The position numbers and the translations under genes were made by a program. Shown piece after piece: positions 7,751 to 15,375 of a stretch of DNA of 64,000 nucleotides. Each line of letters starts with the position of its first letter. Positions within the stretch are counted from its first letter, which is position 1. The stretch comes from Pseudanabaena sp. FACHB-2040 (GTDB taxonomy: Bacteria; Cyanobacteriota; Cyanobacteriia; Phormidesmidales; Phormidesmidaceae): the NCBI RefSeq assembly GCF_014696715.1, contig NZ_JACJQO010000012.1, positions 1 through 64,000 on the forward strand. The letters run 5' to 3'. Under the pieces are notes generated by a model that worked only from the letters and a program-made list of their open reading frames with translations, had not been told where the DNA came from and made no database searches.

Positions 7751-8005
7751 ATGGTTAAAGCCTTTCTAACTTCAGACATTCCAGCCCACGAAGCTCAAGC
7801 TGCCGTGACTGCCGATTCTGCCGCTGAATCTGGTAGAGAGAGCGTCAGAATTTTAGTAAAAGGCTCGCCCCGTAGCGTGAAGCGAGTAATTCACGAACTC
7901 TATCGGGTAGGTTTTGCCGAGGTTAGGGAGTGGAGCAAACCTCAAGCCACCGGCCGAGTCAACGAAGTGATAAGGATTTTGACTCGCTACGTTTTGGGAG
8001 AATAG
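7751..8005 (+). CDS. Small conserved cyanobacterial protein, unknown function
   Basis: This 84-residue soluble protein has a conserved-looking core (SVRILVKGSPRSVKRVIHELYRVGFAEVREWSKP) resembling a recurrent cyanobacterial family with no assigned role. The N-terminal 35 residues look poorly ordered (Ala-rich, acidic). ATG 7751 has GAGGTG 6 bases upstream; a GTG at 7742 is in frame but lacks this. It is transcribed away from the XRE regulator and shares the two operator-like palindromes, so the pair probably forms a regulatory unit. Confidence 0.7.
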   Translation: MVKAFLTSDIPAHEAQAAVTADSAAESGRESVRILVKGSPRSVKRVIHELYRVGFAEVREWSKPQATGRVNEVIRILTRYVLGE

Positions 8006-8108
8006 GGGCCAAATGCCAATCGAGCAAATTGCTTTCTGGGTCAGTGGCTAGAGCTGTTCTTGACTGGTTTTAATACATATCTGTAGCGATCTTGCATCTC
8101 ACATTGCC

Positions 8109-8480
8109 CTATAGCTGCTGCTTAGCAAGAGCTATAAATTTTTCTGCTCTCTCACTCTGTGTCTCTACCTCTGCTCGGCTGGTTTTAGAAGCAGTATCAT
8201 AGTCAGCTTTTGTACGAGACTGTTCTACTTGAATCAGATTTCGATGAAACTCTTTGGGGATGCGACCCGGTTTTGCATAGATTTCACCGAACTTGGCAAT
8301 CACCCCAGAATGTTTAGAGAGTGATAGCCCTTCCTTTAGCAGGAAAGCCTCTGCGATGTAAAACATTGCATAGTAGGCTCTAGAGACAGCGATATCGTAG
8401 AGGCTCTCTGCAAGCAGTAATCTTGCGGCTTGGACATTTTCCTCAGCTTTTGTAACAAGCTGCTACTGCTCAAACGTCAA
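8109..8480 (-). pseudogene. HEPN-domain gene interrupted by an amber codon
   Basis: From a TTG at 8480 that overlaps the stop of the nucleotidyltransferase gene (TTGA), the frame reads LTFEQ, then TAG at 8463-8465, then an uninterrupted HEPN protein (QLVTKAEENVQAARLLLAES, then AVSRAYYAMFYIAEAFLLKEG) to the stop at 8109. A CAG-to-TAG change would explain it. The next ATG (8366) would delete the first helix with the AYYAMFY core. The C-terminal part contains RIPKEFH, which fits a loose HEPN RX4-6H pattern. In intact MNT-HEPN pairs the HEPN protein is a ribonuclease toxin that its partner neutralises. Suppression or an alternative start such as CTG is possible. Confidence 0.72.
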
Positions 8481-8800
8481 AGTGGACCCCCTTCCTGATA
8501 GACGTTACGAATAAGAGCATTTCCCTGGCTTTGGTAGCGGCTAGCAGAGACAAAAACATTGCAGATCACAACGCTGTAAGTCAAACAAAGATCTGAGATA
8601 AATTCGCCTGTTCGCTCGATCTCGATCCAAGGATCAATCTCACCTTTGAGGACTACCATCACGTCGATATCAGAATCAGGCTCTGCTTCTTGGTGAGCCC
8701 GAGAGCCAAACAACATTAATCGCTCTAGGCGTTCACTGTAGAGGTTTTTAAGGTAAGCCTGGAGCTGATCGAGGATTTCAGTCAGCTGAGGATGTTGCAT
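8477..8800 (-). CDS. MNT-type nucleotidyltransferase (HEPN partner, antitoxin-like)
   Basis: This 107-residue minimal nucleotidyltransferase has the signature GSRAHQEAEPDSDIDVMVV near residues 32-50, with the catalytic GS and DxD residues. Proteins of this type in the MntA class act as antitoxins by adding nucleotides to the HEPN toxin. The HEPN frame begins inside its stop codon, the usual translational coupling, but that partner is broken by a stop. The antitoxin itself looks intact. No strong ribosome site is visible before 8800. Confidence 0.85.
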   Translation of the reverse strand: MQHPQLTEILDQLQAYLKNLYSERLERLMLFGSRAHQEAEPDSDIDVMVVLKGEIDPWIEIERTGEFISDLCLTYSVVICNVFVSASRYQSQGNALIRNVYQEGGPL

Positions 8801-9144
8801 TAGAGTAGGCCCATACTGCCTAATGACAGCATATGTCGAAATTTCTACGCTGTCTGTTTCATTGCTTTCCCTTGTTCTTAACCAGCAAGTGTGAAGATAC
8901 AGGGGATGTTCTGAAGCTGCCCCACGGGGGCTGCAATGCCATGCCTGGTTGAGATGTAGGTCACCTTGAACAAAAAAAGAGACGCTAGCAATCTTGCTAA
9001 CGTCCCTCTAAAGCTCAAGCGTAGGGTGGGCAAAGGGCAACCGTCCGTGCCCACCTTCTCAAGGCATCAGCGGCAGTGAGCATCCATCCTACAGCGCGCC
9101 ACATCCTCGCTTTGTGGAGGGGTGTAGCCTTGCTTCTCGAATGG
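8801..9144. other. Intergenic stretch before the repeat gene
   Basis: 344 bp between the start of the nucleotidyltransferase gene and the end of the decayed repeat gene. Apart from the terminator at 8968-9009, I see no gene or other structure in it. Confidence 0.5.
8968..9009 (-). terminator. Rho-independent terminator, homologous to the one at 11401
   Basis: On the minus strand GACGTTAGCA and TGCTAGCGTC pair around a short AGAT loop, followed by a run of T (TCTTTTTTTG). The sequence is nearly identical, loop included, to 11401-11443. It would end transcripts of the nucleoside-hydrolase-like gene and the decayed repeat gene. Confidence 0.8.
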
Positions 9145-9423
9145 CTAGCAAAGTTTGTTGAATTCAGCACCGTAATTATTGAATTCGTCGCGACGATCCT
9201 TGAATTCGTCGCGCCATTTGTTGATTTGGTCGCGACGATCCTTGAATTCATCGCGCCATTTGTTGATTTGGTCGCGACGATCCTTGAATTCATCGCGCCA
9301 TTTGTTGATTTGGTCGTGATGATCCTTGAATTCATCGCGCCACTTGTTGAATTCATCGTGCTATTTGTTGAATTGGTCGTGATGATCCTTGAATTGGTCG
9401 CGCCTTTTCTTGATTTTGTCCTC
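9145..9423 (-). pseudogene. Decayed coiled-coil gene of 14-residue repeats
   Basis: The third minus-strand frame, not the longest open one, encodes a charged repeat protein: units of DEFKDRRDQINKWR repeat about five times with heptad spacing, ending NKLC and a stop at 9145. One internal TAG at 9361-9363 replaces the TGG of the NKWRDEF unit, and the next CGC (Arg) has become CAC (His); both are G-to-A changes. There is no start codon: TAA lies directly upstream at 9424-9426. The pattern fits a coiled-coil protein in decay. The two longer overlapping ORFs are low-complexity readings of the same repeats. Confidence 0.6.
9155..9420. repeat. 42-bp / 21-bp tandem repeats
   Basis: Direct repeats with a 42-bp period; copies start at 9218, 9260, 9302 and 9344, with a 21-bp half-unit to 9365 and diverged copies at both ends. 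Units contain TTGAATTCATCGCGCCA and TTGATTTGGTCGCGACGAT. The period is a multiple of three and the units are contiguous, so this is a coding repeat array, not CRISPR. Confidence 0.9.
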
Positions 9424-9599
9424 TTATTCTCAAGAAACGGCCCCTTTTTCTCAATAACCAGGCCAATTGCCTGCTAAAAGTTCAGAGCCAGTTTCGATTT
9501 AGCATAAATACTGACAGCGCGCGAAACATTCAGAGGGTCAGCCTCCGTAACTTGGCGTAGATCCTTGCTGAATGCTTCGCGCCTATCTCAATCTGGGGA

Positions 9600-11276
9600 T
9601 TAATCCTTGTCGCAGACCACGCCAAAGACAAAATCCTGAATCGTCTCGGCAAAGTCCTCATCTCCAGCAGCAGGCTTCACCGATAGGGCCATCTCCACCG
9701 GGTTGTCCACCCGATTCCGACGAAACATATTGCCAATATCTCGCCGAAACAGCTCCGCCTGAGGAATTTGCCCCGTCACTGTCGTTGGGTCGCCGTTAGT
9801 CAAGGTAGTAATTTCCAGGTCGTTGAACGGCACAAAAGTGACAAAATCATTCCACAGACTAGCCACCGTGAGCGTGTCCCAGAAAAACAGTGTGTCAAAC
9901 ACAAAGACACCCGGAGCCGGTTGATTCGAGCGCTGCAGCGTTTTAACAAACTGAGCCGGGGCCGTATTACACACTGCTGGATTATTCTCAATCCGGTCGG
10001 CAAAGCCTGCCAAGTTGGCAAAGTCAGTAGCATTGAGCGGCACAATCGAGGTCGAAATGCCCGAATTCAAAACCTTATCGACAGCCAGGGCATCCACCCA
10101 AAAATTAAACTCTGCGTTATTGAGAGAATTAAACGCCTGCTTGTGCTGATTGGTTTGAATGCCTTCAAAGTTAGTGCCTGGAAAAGGCAAGTGGTGCATG
10201 CCAAAGATATGCTCCCCAGCCTGATAGTAGATGTTGCCCACTGTCCACACCGGGAAGGGCTCATTTAGGCGGTAGCGGCCCTGTTCGTCAAAGTTGTCCG
10301 CTTTATTGGTGTCCCAAGCGCCTCCCATATGGCGGGTCGAAACGACATCATCGAGGTCTTCCAGCTCAAGGTTGCGGGGGCAGCCGTACTTAGCTGGGTT
10401 CTTTTCGATTTTGTCGTAGGCCCTAGCCAGGTTGGTGACTGGCCCCACCGTGACTACCGTAAGTGGGTTGCTATCTTGATAAGACTCACAGATAGTAGAA
10501 GCGATAAACTCAGAAGCCTTTTTGCGAGGAGCAATCAAATCAAGTTCCGACAGACCAAAGGTATCTAGAGTGTTTTGAGCGGTGGGCAAAACATAGCGCA
10601 GCGTTTCATCGCGAAAGGCGCGGTTAAATTCGTTCCAGCAGACCACATCGGGCTGTTGAAACACGAACTCTTGGTGAAAAATGCACGGCTCTAGCGCCTT
10701 GCGTCCTCCCAAGGGAAGCTGCATTCGAATGGGGGTACGGCCTGCTCCCGGAATAGGTTTGCCAAAGGCATCAGCTTCGTTGGCAACCGCAATGGTGGCA
10801 ACGCTCTCATCACAGCCCGAGTAGATTTTGGCATCGTCGTACTGGGCCAGGGAGATGACCTTTTGAAAAATGCCGTCGATGGTGCCTTCTTCAGCGGAAA
10901 AGTTGCCCAGCAGATCCTGCTTGAGTTGGGGGTAGCCGCTGGAGTTGTTGCAGTAGGCCTCACCGTGGGCCATGGTCGTTACACCTATTAGCTTCACTGG
11001 AGGGTTGGGCTGTTGGGAGGCCAGGGCCAGCACCAGCACGGCATAAAAATCTTCGAAGGCACCGTCGGTGTCGTAAATCACTCGAATCGGCTCCGAGGCC
11101 TGCTGGAGTGGAGGGGCCGGAGTTCCCTGCTGGAGGCTATCTAGATCGACACATTCCCCTGCCGCATTAATTAGATAGGCCAGCATACCAGGGCACTCCA
11201 GATCTTGAGCGTGAGTATCTGCCCCAACGGCCAAACTCACAACACCTGCTGAAACAACGGCCAAAAATTTTTTCAT
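9600..11276 (-). CDS. Secreted nucleoside-hydrolase-like protein
   Basis: This 558-residue protein has a signal peptide (MKKFLAVVSAGVVSLAVG, cleavage near THA). The region from about residue 55 (IRVIYDTDGAFEDFYAVLVL) resembles the Ca2+-binding aspartate cluster DTDxxxDDxxA of the inosine/uridine nucleoside hydrolase family, though one Asp is Glu here (GAFEDF). Later blocks include TVVTVGPVTNLARA and RHMGGAW. Family members are about 310-330 residues; this one is much longer, with inserts and a 200-residue C-terminal extension. The exact substrate is unknown. Start 11276 is chosen for the signal peptide, with GGAG about 10 bases upstream. An in-frame start at 11315 would hide it. Confidence 0.72.
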   Translation of the reverse strand: MKKFLAVVSAGVVSLAVGADTHAQDLECPGMLAYLINAAGECVDLDSLQQGTPAPPLQQASEPIRVIYDTDGAFEDFYAVLVLALASQQPNPPVKLIGVTTMAHGEAYCNNSSGYPQLKQDLLGNFSAEEGTIDGIFQKVISLAQYDDAKIYSGCDESVATIAVANEADAFGKPIPGAGRTPIRMQLPLGGRKALEPCIFHQEFVFQQPDVVCWNEFNRAFRDETLRYVLPTAQNTLDTFGLSELDLIAPRKKASEFIASTICESYQDSNPLTVVTVGPVTNLARAYDKIEKNPAKYGCPRNLELEDLDDVVSTRHMGGAWDTNKADNFDEQGRYRLNEPFPVWTVGNIYYQAGEHIFGMHHLPFPGTNFEGIQTNQHKQAFNSLNNAEFNFWVDALAVDKVLNSGISTSIVPLNATDFANLAGFADRIENNPAVCNTAPAQFVKTLQRSNQPAPGVFVFDTLFFWDTLTVASLWNDFVTFVPFNDLEITTLTNGDPTTVTGQIPQAELFRRDIGNMFRRNRVDNPVEMALSVKPAAGDEDFAETIQDFVFGVVCDKD

Positions 11277-11400
11277 TGGGTAAATACTCCCTGCAAAGCT
11301 GTGATGCCCCCCCACGCTTCCTCGGGTGGGCAGGGAGAGCTGTCGTATCGTAGCAGGCTGCCCGAGACGGTTATGTTTTGCCCAATACGGCCAGATGTAT

Positions 11401-11443
11401 GAACAAAAAAAGGGACGCTGGCAATCTTACCAGCGTCCCTTTT
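11401..11443 (-). terminator. Rho-independent terminator after tRNA-Leu
   Basis: On the minus strand GGGACGCTGG and CCAGCGTCCC pair around a TAAGATTG loop, followed by TTTTTTTG. It lies 8 bp downstream of tRNA-Leu and is nearly identical to 8968-9009. Confidence 0.88.
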
Positions 11444-11450
11444 CAATCAA

Positions 11451-11532
11451 TGGGCGGAGCGAGACTCGAACTCGCAAGGCCGAAGCCGCCGCATTTTGAG
11501 TGCGGTGCGTCTACCAATTCCGCCATCCGCCC
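11451..11532 (-). tRNA. tRNA-Leu (CAA)
   Basis: Class II tRNA. Acceptor GGGCGGA/TCCGCCC, the GGCGGAATTGGTAGACGC D-arm typical of tRNA-Leu, anticodon CAA in loop CTCAAAA, a long variable arm, a GTTCGAGTC T-loop, and discriminator A. CCA is not encoded. Its first 22 bases are also the last codons and stop of the M48 protease gene. Confidence 0.95.
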
Positions 11533-12380
11533 GTTGTTTCAGCTTCACTATTATACTGAATTGGCTTCGATTTCAACAGCTGAAAATATTCTTGGCTGCT
11601 GGCCCAGCGATCGACCTCCCGCGCTCGCAGTACCGGCACCGGATGCGTAAGATCTTGGGTGCGGATTTGCTTGAGCATGTCGCCGATCTGGTCACTGCTG
11701 ATGGCGTCGTAGGAGCGAGCCTGCTCTAGAAAGGCCTCTACATTGAGCTGGCTAGATAGAGTCGGGGAGCCGCCCGAGAGCTTCATTAGCAAGGAGGCGA
11801 CAATCCGAGGGTCTTGGGCAACTAGGAGGGCGGCGCGATCGCACGTAAACTCCGCACACCTAACCCACTCCATCATCTGGGTCTGCAAAGCCTGAGCCAA
11901 CACCTCGCCCATCGGTAGCTGCGTAGCTGCCAGGGACAAGAGATTAGCTAGCGTTAGATAAACCCCGTGGTCACATTTCAGATGGCCCAACTCATGGGCG
12001 ATCACCGCCTGAATCTCCTCTGGCGTGAGCAAATCTAGCAACGAAGTGTGAACCACAATAAACGGCTGCTTGCCCCGCATGGCAAAGGTATAGGCATTGG
12101 GAACCGGATGCTGCCGGACATAGAGCTGGGGCGGCTCTAGATCGAGAACTTCACAGGCTTCTAGTAGCAGCGTGTGGAGCTGAGGCAGCTGTTGCTCACC
12201 CACTAGCACACTAGAAGCGATATTCTCTAGGTAGAAAAATTGCTCTCCCAGCGGACCGATCAGATTGCGGATCAGTATGTCTAGTCCTGGAAGCTGCTTG
12301 AGGGCTTGAGTCGATTCCTGGTCTAGGGGATGCCGAAACTGGTCTGCCTTAAGCCCCAATAAACAAACTTTCGAACCCAT
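11511..12380 (-). CDS. M48-family zinc metalloprotease
   Basis: This 289-residue peptidase is related to HtpX/Ste24. The zinc site HELGHLKCDH is near residue 150, with a downstream Glu in MEWVRCAEFTCDRAALL acting as third ligand. Hydrophobic stretches are weak, so it may be peripheral rather than a multi-pass HtpX. The N-terminal 80 residues hold an unassigned helical region. The reading frame continues into tRNA-Leu and stops at the TAG in its D-arm (11511), so the last seven codons lie inside the tRNA. tRNA maturation would cut the shared transcript before the stop. Confidence 0.87.
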   Translation of the reverse strand: MGSKVCLLGLKADQFRHPLDQESTQALKQLPGLDILIRNLIGPLGEQFFYLENIASSVLVGEQQLPQLHTLLLEACEVLDLEPPQLYVRQHPVPNAYTFAMRGKQPFIVVHTSLLDLLTPEEIQAVIAHELGHLKCDHGVYLTLANLLSLAATQLPMGEVLAQALQTQMMEWVRCAEFTCDRAALLVAQDPRIVASLLMKLSGGSPTLSSQLNVEAFLEQARSYDAISSDQIGDMLKQIRTQDLTHPVPVLRAREVDRWASSQEYFQLLKSKPIQYNSEAETTGGWRNW

Positions 12381-12597
12381 GCTCAGGTGTGGTGACCTCG
12401 TAGCGAAGAGCCTATCGGGTATTGAGTCCGTTGAGTCGGAGTGAGGAGAAGGCTAGAAATGAGCCTCAAAGACTCGGCTTGCCTGCTGTACTAGCTCCAA
12501 TACCTGATGTTGGCTTGATTATTTGGATAGTATAGCGAGGTTTTTGGGCTCTCAGGGGGATAGGGGTGAATGACCTCCCTAATCAAACAGGTAACCA

Positions 12598-12626
12598 AGC
12601 AGGAGCGCAGCGCCTGCGCTCCTGCT
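12598..12626 (-). terminator. Hairpin terminator after murA
   Basis: AGCAGGAGCGCAG and CTGCGCTCCTGCT form a 13-bp stem with a 3-base loop 8 bp beyond the murA stop. The T tract after it on the minus strand is weak (TTGGTT), so efficiency is uncertain. Confidence 0.65.
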
Positions 12627-12633
12627 CGATGGG

Positions 12634-14061
12634 TTAGAGGCTGACCTCCGCAGCTAAGGGAGTTGTGCCTGCCTCAGCTGCGGTCACCCGGCTGAGATTT
12701 GCCCCCAAGCCGCGCAGCTTGGCCTCTAGGTTCTCGTAGCCTCGGTCTAGGTGGTGCAGCCCTTGGATAACTGTGGTGCCTTGTGCTGCTAGTCCTGCCA
12801 GCACCAGCGCTGCAGAGGCCCGCAGATCGGTGGCCAAGACAGGAGCGCCCGACAGACCCGAAACCCCTTTGACAATGGCGCAGGTGCCATTCATCCGGAT
12901 ATCAGCGCCCATGCGGTTAAGCTCGGCTACGTGGCGCAGCCGATTTTCAAACACAGTTTCGGTAATCAGGCTGTTGCCATCGCACAGGCTCATCAGAGCC
13001 ATAAACTGGGCCTGCATATCCGTAGGAAAGCCTGGGAAGGGGCCAGTTTGAATGTTGATGGGGCGGATGGTATCGCCTGGAATAAACCTTACTCGGTTAG
13101 GGCCTTCCTCAACGATGTCGCCCCCAGCCTCGCGCAGTTTGGCGATAACGGCAGTGAGATGCTCTGGAATAATCGGCGACAGGCTGATTTCAGAACGGGT
13201 AATTGCGCCAGCTACCAAAAAGGTGCCCGCCTCAATTCGGTCGGGAATGATGCCGTAGTCGGTGCTGTGTAGGCTGGGAACCCCGGCAATGGTGATGGTG
13301 TTGGTACCTGCGCCTCGAATGCGAGCTCCCATCGCTCGGCAGAAGTTAGCCAGATCGACCACTTCGGGTTCTTGAGCAGCATTTTCGATGATGGTTTCCC
13401 CATCGGCCAGGGTAGCAGCCATCATTAGGGTTTCCGTTGCGCCAACACTGGGGTAGTCGAGGTAGATGTGGGCTCCCTGTAGGCGGCGACGGCTACCTGG
13501 AATATAGGCATGAACGGTGCCGTGATCGATATGCACGTCGGCACCCATCGCCTGCAGCCCACGCACGTGCAGCTCAACCGGACGGGCCCCAATAGCGCAG
13601 CCTCCAGGCAACGGCACCCGAGCAACGCCCATGCGAGCTAGCAGTGGGCCGATGACAAAGAAGCTGGCCCGCAATCGGCTGACCAACTCGTAAGGGGCTT
13701 TGGTGTGACGAATCGTGCTGGCATCAATGTCGAGAGTGTTGCCATCTCTGGAAATTTTCATTCCCAGCGCCAGGAGAACTTCTCCCATACGCTCAACGTC
13801 TACCAAAGAGGGAATGTTGCGAATCCGGCACTGCTGAGAGCAAAGCAGGGCACCTGCCATCACAACTAGCGCAGAGTTTTTTGCGCCGCTGATGGATACG
13901 TGCCCCGACAAGGAGGCTCTGCCGTAAATTTTCAGCACAGAATCGTCTGCCTCGGGGGAAGCAGGCACGTTGTGCAGACCAGTTGGGGTAGCGATAGGCT
14001 TAGCCTCCAAAAACTTAATTAGTGCGACAGAATTTTTTCGTCTAGATTCTACCCGAAACAT
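12634..14061 (-). CDS. murA: UDP-GlcNAc 1-carboxyvinyltransferase
   Basis: First committed enzyme of peptidoglycan synthesis; it transfers enolpyruvate from PEP to UDP-GlcNAc in the cytoplasm. The catalytic cysteine is in [14 protein letters not shown] (Cys155), so this is the fosfomycin-sensitive Cys type. [12 protein letters not shown] lies near residue 59. At 475 residues it is about 45 longer than E. coli MurA because of an N-terminal extension before [11 protein letters not shown]. That segment shows no domain, and a later start cannot be excluded. Confidence 0.95.
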   Translation of the reverse strand: MFRVESRRKNSVALIKFLEAKPIATPTGLHNVPASPEADDSVLKIYGRASLSGHVSISGAKNSALVVMAGALLCSQQCRIRNIPSLVDVERMGEVLLALGMKISRDGNTLDIDASTIRHTKAPYELVSRLRASFFVIGPLLARMGVARVPLPGGCAIGARPVELHVRGLQAMGADVHIDHGTVHAYIPGSRRRLQGAHIYLDYPSVGATETLMMAATLADGETIIENAAQEPEVVDLANFCRAMGARIRGAGTNTITIAGVPSLHSTDYGIIPDRIEAGTFLVAGAITRSEISLSPIIPEHLTAVIAKLREAGGDIVEEGPNRVRFIPGDTIRPINIQTGPFPGFPTDMQAQFMALMSLCDGNSLITETVFENRLRHVAELNRMGADIRMNGTCAIVKGVSGLSGAPVLATDLRASAALVLAGLAAQGTTVIQGLHHLDRGYENLEAKLRGLGANLSRVTAAEAGTTPLAAEVSL

Positions 14062-14218
14062 TCTTGCTCGCTACTGAGTTTTTAACCCGTTTTCGGCAAT
14101 CTGACCTAATTGCTTGGCTACTTTCTTCTAAAGGCAAAAATCTTTTTCGAAGAAGTACTTGACGAAATGGGTTTTGTGCCGCATATTGATAAATCGCGGC
14201 ACAAATGCTGCACCGCTA

Positions 14219-14302
14219 GCGGAACTGGCGGAATTGGTAGACGCGCTAGATTCAGGTTCTAGTGTTCGCAAGGACTTCCGGGTTCAAGTCCCGGGTTCCG
14301 CA
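14219..14302 (+). tRNA. tRNA-Leu (CAG)
   Basis: Acceptor GCGGAAC/GTTCCGC, the Leu-type D-arm GGCGGAATTGGTAGACGC, anticodon CAG in loop TTCAGGT, a long variable arm, a GGTTCAAGTCC T-arm, and discriminator A at 14302. CCA is not encoded. Confidence 0.95.
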
Positions 14303-14340
14303 TATAAAACAAGACTGCTTTGCAGTAGTTTTGAACTTTG

Positions 14341-14368
14341 AAAAGTGCTATTTCGGTAGCACTTTTTT
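14341..14368 (+). terminator. Rho-independent terminator after tRNA-Leu (CAG)
   Basis: AAGTGCTA and TAGCACTT form an 8-bp stem around TTTCGG, followed by a T run, 39 bp after the tRNA. Confidence 0.88.
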
Positions 14369-14530
14369 GTTTGTTTTAACGGAAAGAAATGAAGCTTTAG
14401 ACTTTGTTATATATCGGGCCAGTTCTTCAATAAATTCTGATCAGTCGTTGATCAGTCGTTGGGATAACAGAAGGGAAGGGCTGGTTGTGGGTTGAGGTAT
14501 CACTTGGGTTGTCACAAGGAAGCGTCGGCG

Positions 14531-15319
14531 ATGTTGACGAGCTTGCAAAATTCTTTGGTTAAACACGTTCGCAAGCTGCACCAGGCCAAAGGGCGACGGG
14601 CCTATGGCCAGTTTCTGCTAGAAGGCACTCATTTGGTGCAGGAGGCCTGGGGGACGGGCTATCCCCTGGAAGTGGTGTGTTGCACCCCTGCTTGGGAGAG
14701 CCGCTACCCTGACCTGCAGCAGACGCTGGCTGGCTATGCGGCGCGGTTTGAGCGAGTGAGCCCAGAGGTGCTAGCTGCGATCGCAACCACCGTTCATCCC
14801 GATGGCGTTGTTGCTGTTGCCCCCCACCGCGCCCCGCTAGCAGCGGCGGCTGCTCCTACTCTGGGTATTGCTGTTGAAACCCTGCAAGACCCTGGCAACC
14901 TGGGCACGCTGATCCGTAGCGCTAGCGCTGTAGCCGCCGACGGTCTTTGGCTCAGCGCCGATAGCGTCGATCCAGCCCATCCTAAGGTGCTGCGAGCTTC
15001 GGCCGGACAGTGGTTTCGCTGCCCCACGACAGTGAGCCCTGACTTAGCGGCTCAGGTCAACCAGTGGCAGCAGGCAGGCATTCAGGTACTGGGCACCAAT
15101 GCCCAGGCCGAGGTTGATTACTGGGCGGTTGATTTTCATCCGCCGACTGTAATCCTCCTCGGTAATGAGGGAGCTGGGCTTTCTCCAATCCTGCTAGAGC
15201 AGGTTTCGCAGCAGGTAAAAATTCCCCTGAACCCAGCAGTGGAGTCGCTCAATGTTGCGATCGCAGGCACGCTCCTGCTCTACGAAGCCCTGCGCCAGCG
15301 AATGGGGAGCGGTTCTTGA
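14531..15319 (+). CDS. SpoU/TrmH-family RNA 2'-O-methyltransferase
   Basis: SAM-dependent ribose methyltransferase of the SPOUT class acting on rRNA or tRNA. The N-terminal substrate-binding domain (LVKHVRKLHQAKGRRAYGQFLLEGTHLV) precedes the knotted catalytic domain with motif 1 (LQDPGNLGTLIRSASA), motif 2 (ILLGNEGAGLS) and motif 3 (IPLNPAVESLNVAIAGTLLLYE). It is close to the RlmB/TsnR type; the exact nucleotide is not predictable. ATG 14531 is preferred over an upstream TTG at 14492, because AAGGA lies 11 bases before it and the family normally begins here. Length is then 262 residues. Confidence 0.9.
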   Translation: MLTSLQNSLVKHVRKLHQAKGRRAYGQFLLEGTHLVQEAWGTGYPLEVVCCTPAWESRYPDLQQTLAGYAARFERVSPEVLAAIATTVHPDGVVAVAPHRAPLAAAAAPTLGIAVETLQDPGNLGTLIRSASAVAADGLWLSADSVDPAHPKVLRASAGQWFRCPTTVSPDLAAQVNQWQQAGIQVLGTNAQAEVDYWAVDFHPPTVILLGNEGAGLSPILLEQVSQQVKIPLNPAVESLNVAIAGTLLLYEALRQRMGSGS

Positions 15320-15375
15320 AGGCCCGATAGGGTGGAGCCAGACAACGCGTGAGCGTAAGGGCACTCAATTCACGT

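Noticed and set aside
9015-9356. Minus-strand Asn/Ser-rich repeat ORF
   Set aside because: Another frame of the same repeat array; the neighbouring frame gives a more convincing charged coiled-coil protein.
9155-9420. CRISPR-like repeats of 42 bp
   Set aside because: Units are contiguous with no unique spacers, the period is a multiple of three, and they encode repeating residues in one frame.
9076-9477. Plus-strand ORF with hydrophobic repeats that looks like a membrane protein
   Set aside because: It is a reading of the coiled-coil repeat array on the opposite strand; its repeats follow the 42-bp DNA units.
7378-9600. A larger defence or mobile island at the accessory stretch
   Set aside because: Only a regulator pair, one broken toxin-antitoxin pair and a decayed repeat gene are present; no integrase, att repeat, nuclease or helicase genes.
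8968-11443. Paired terminator-like repeats as ends of an insertion sequence
   Set aside because: They are direct, not inverted, have no transposase between them and no target-site duplication; they fold as terminators.
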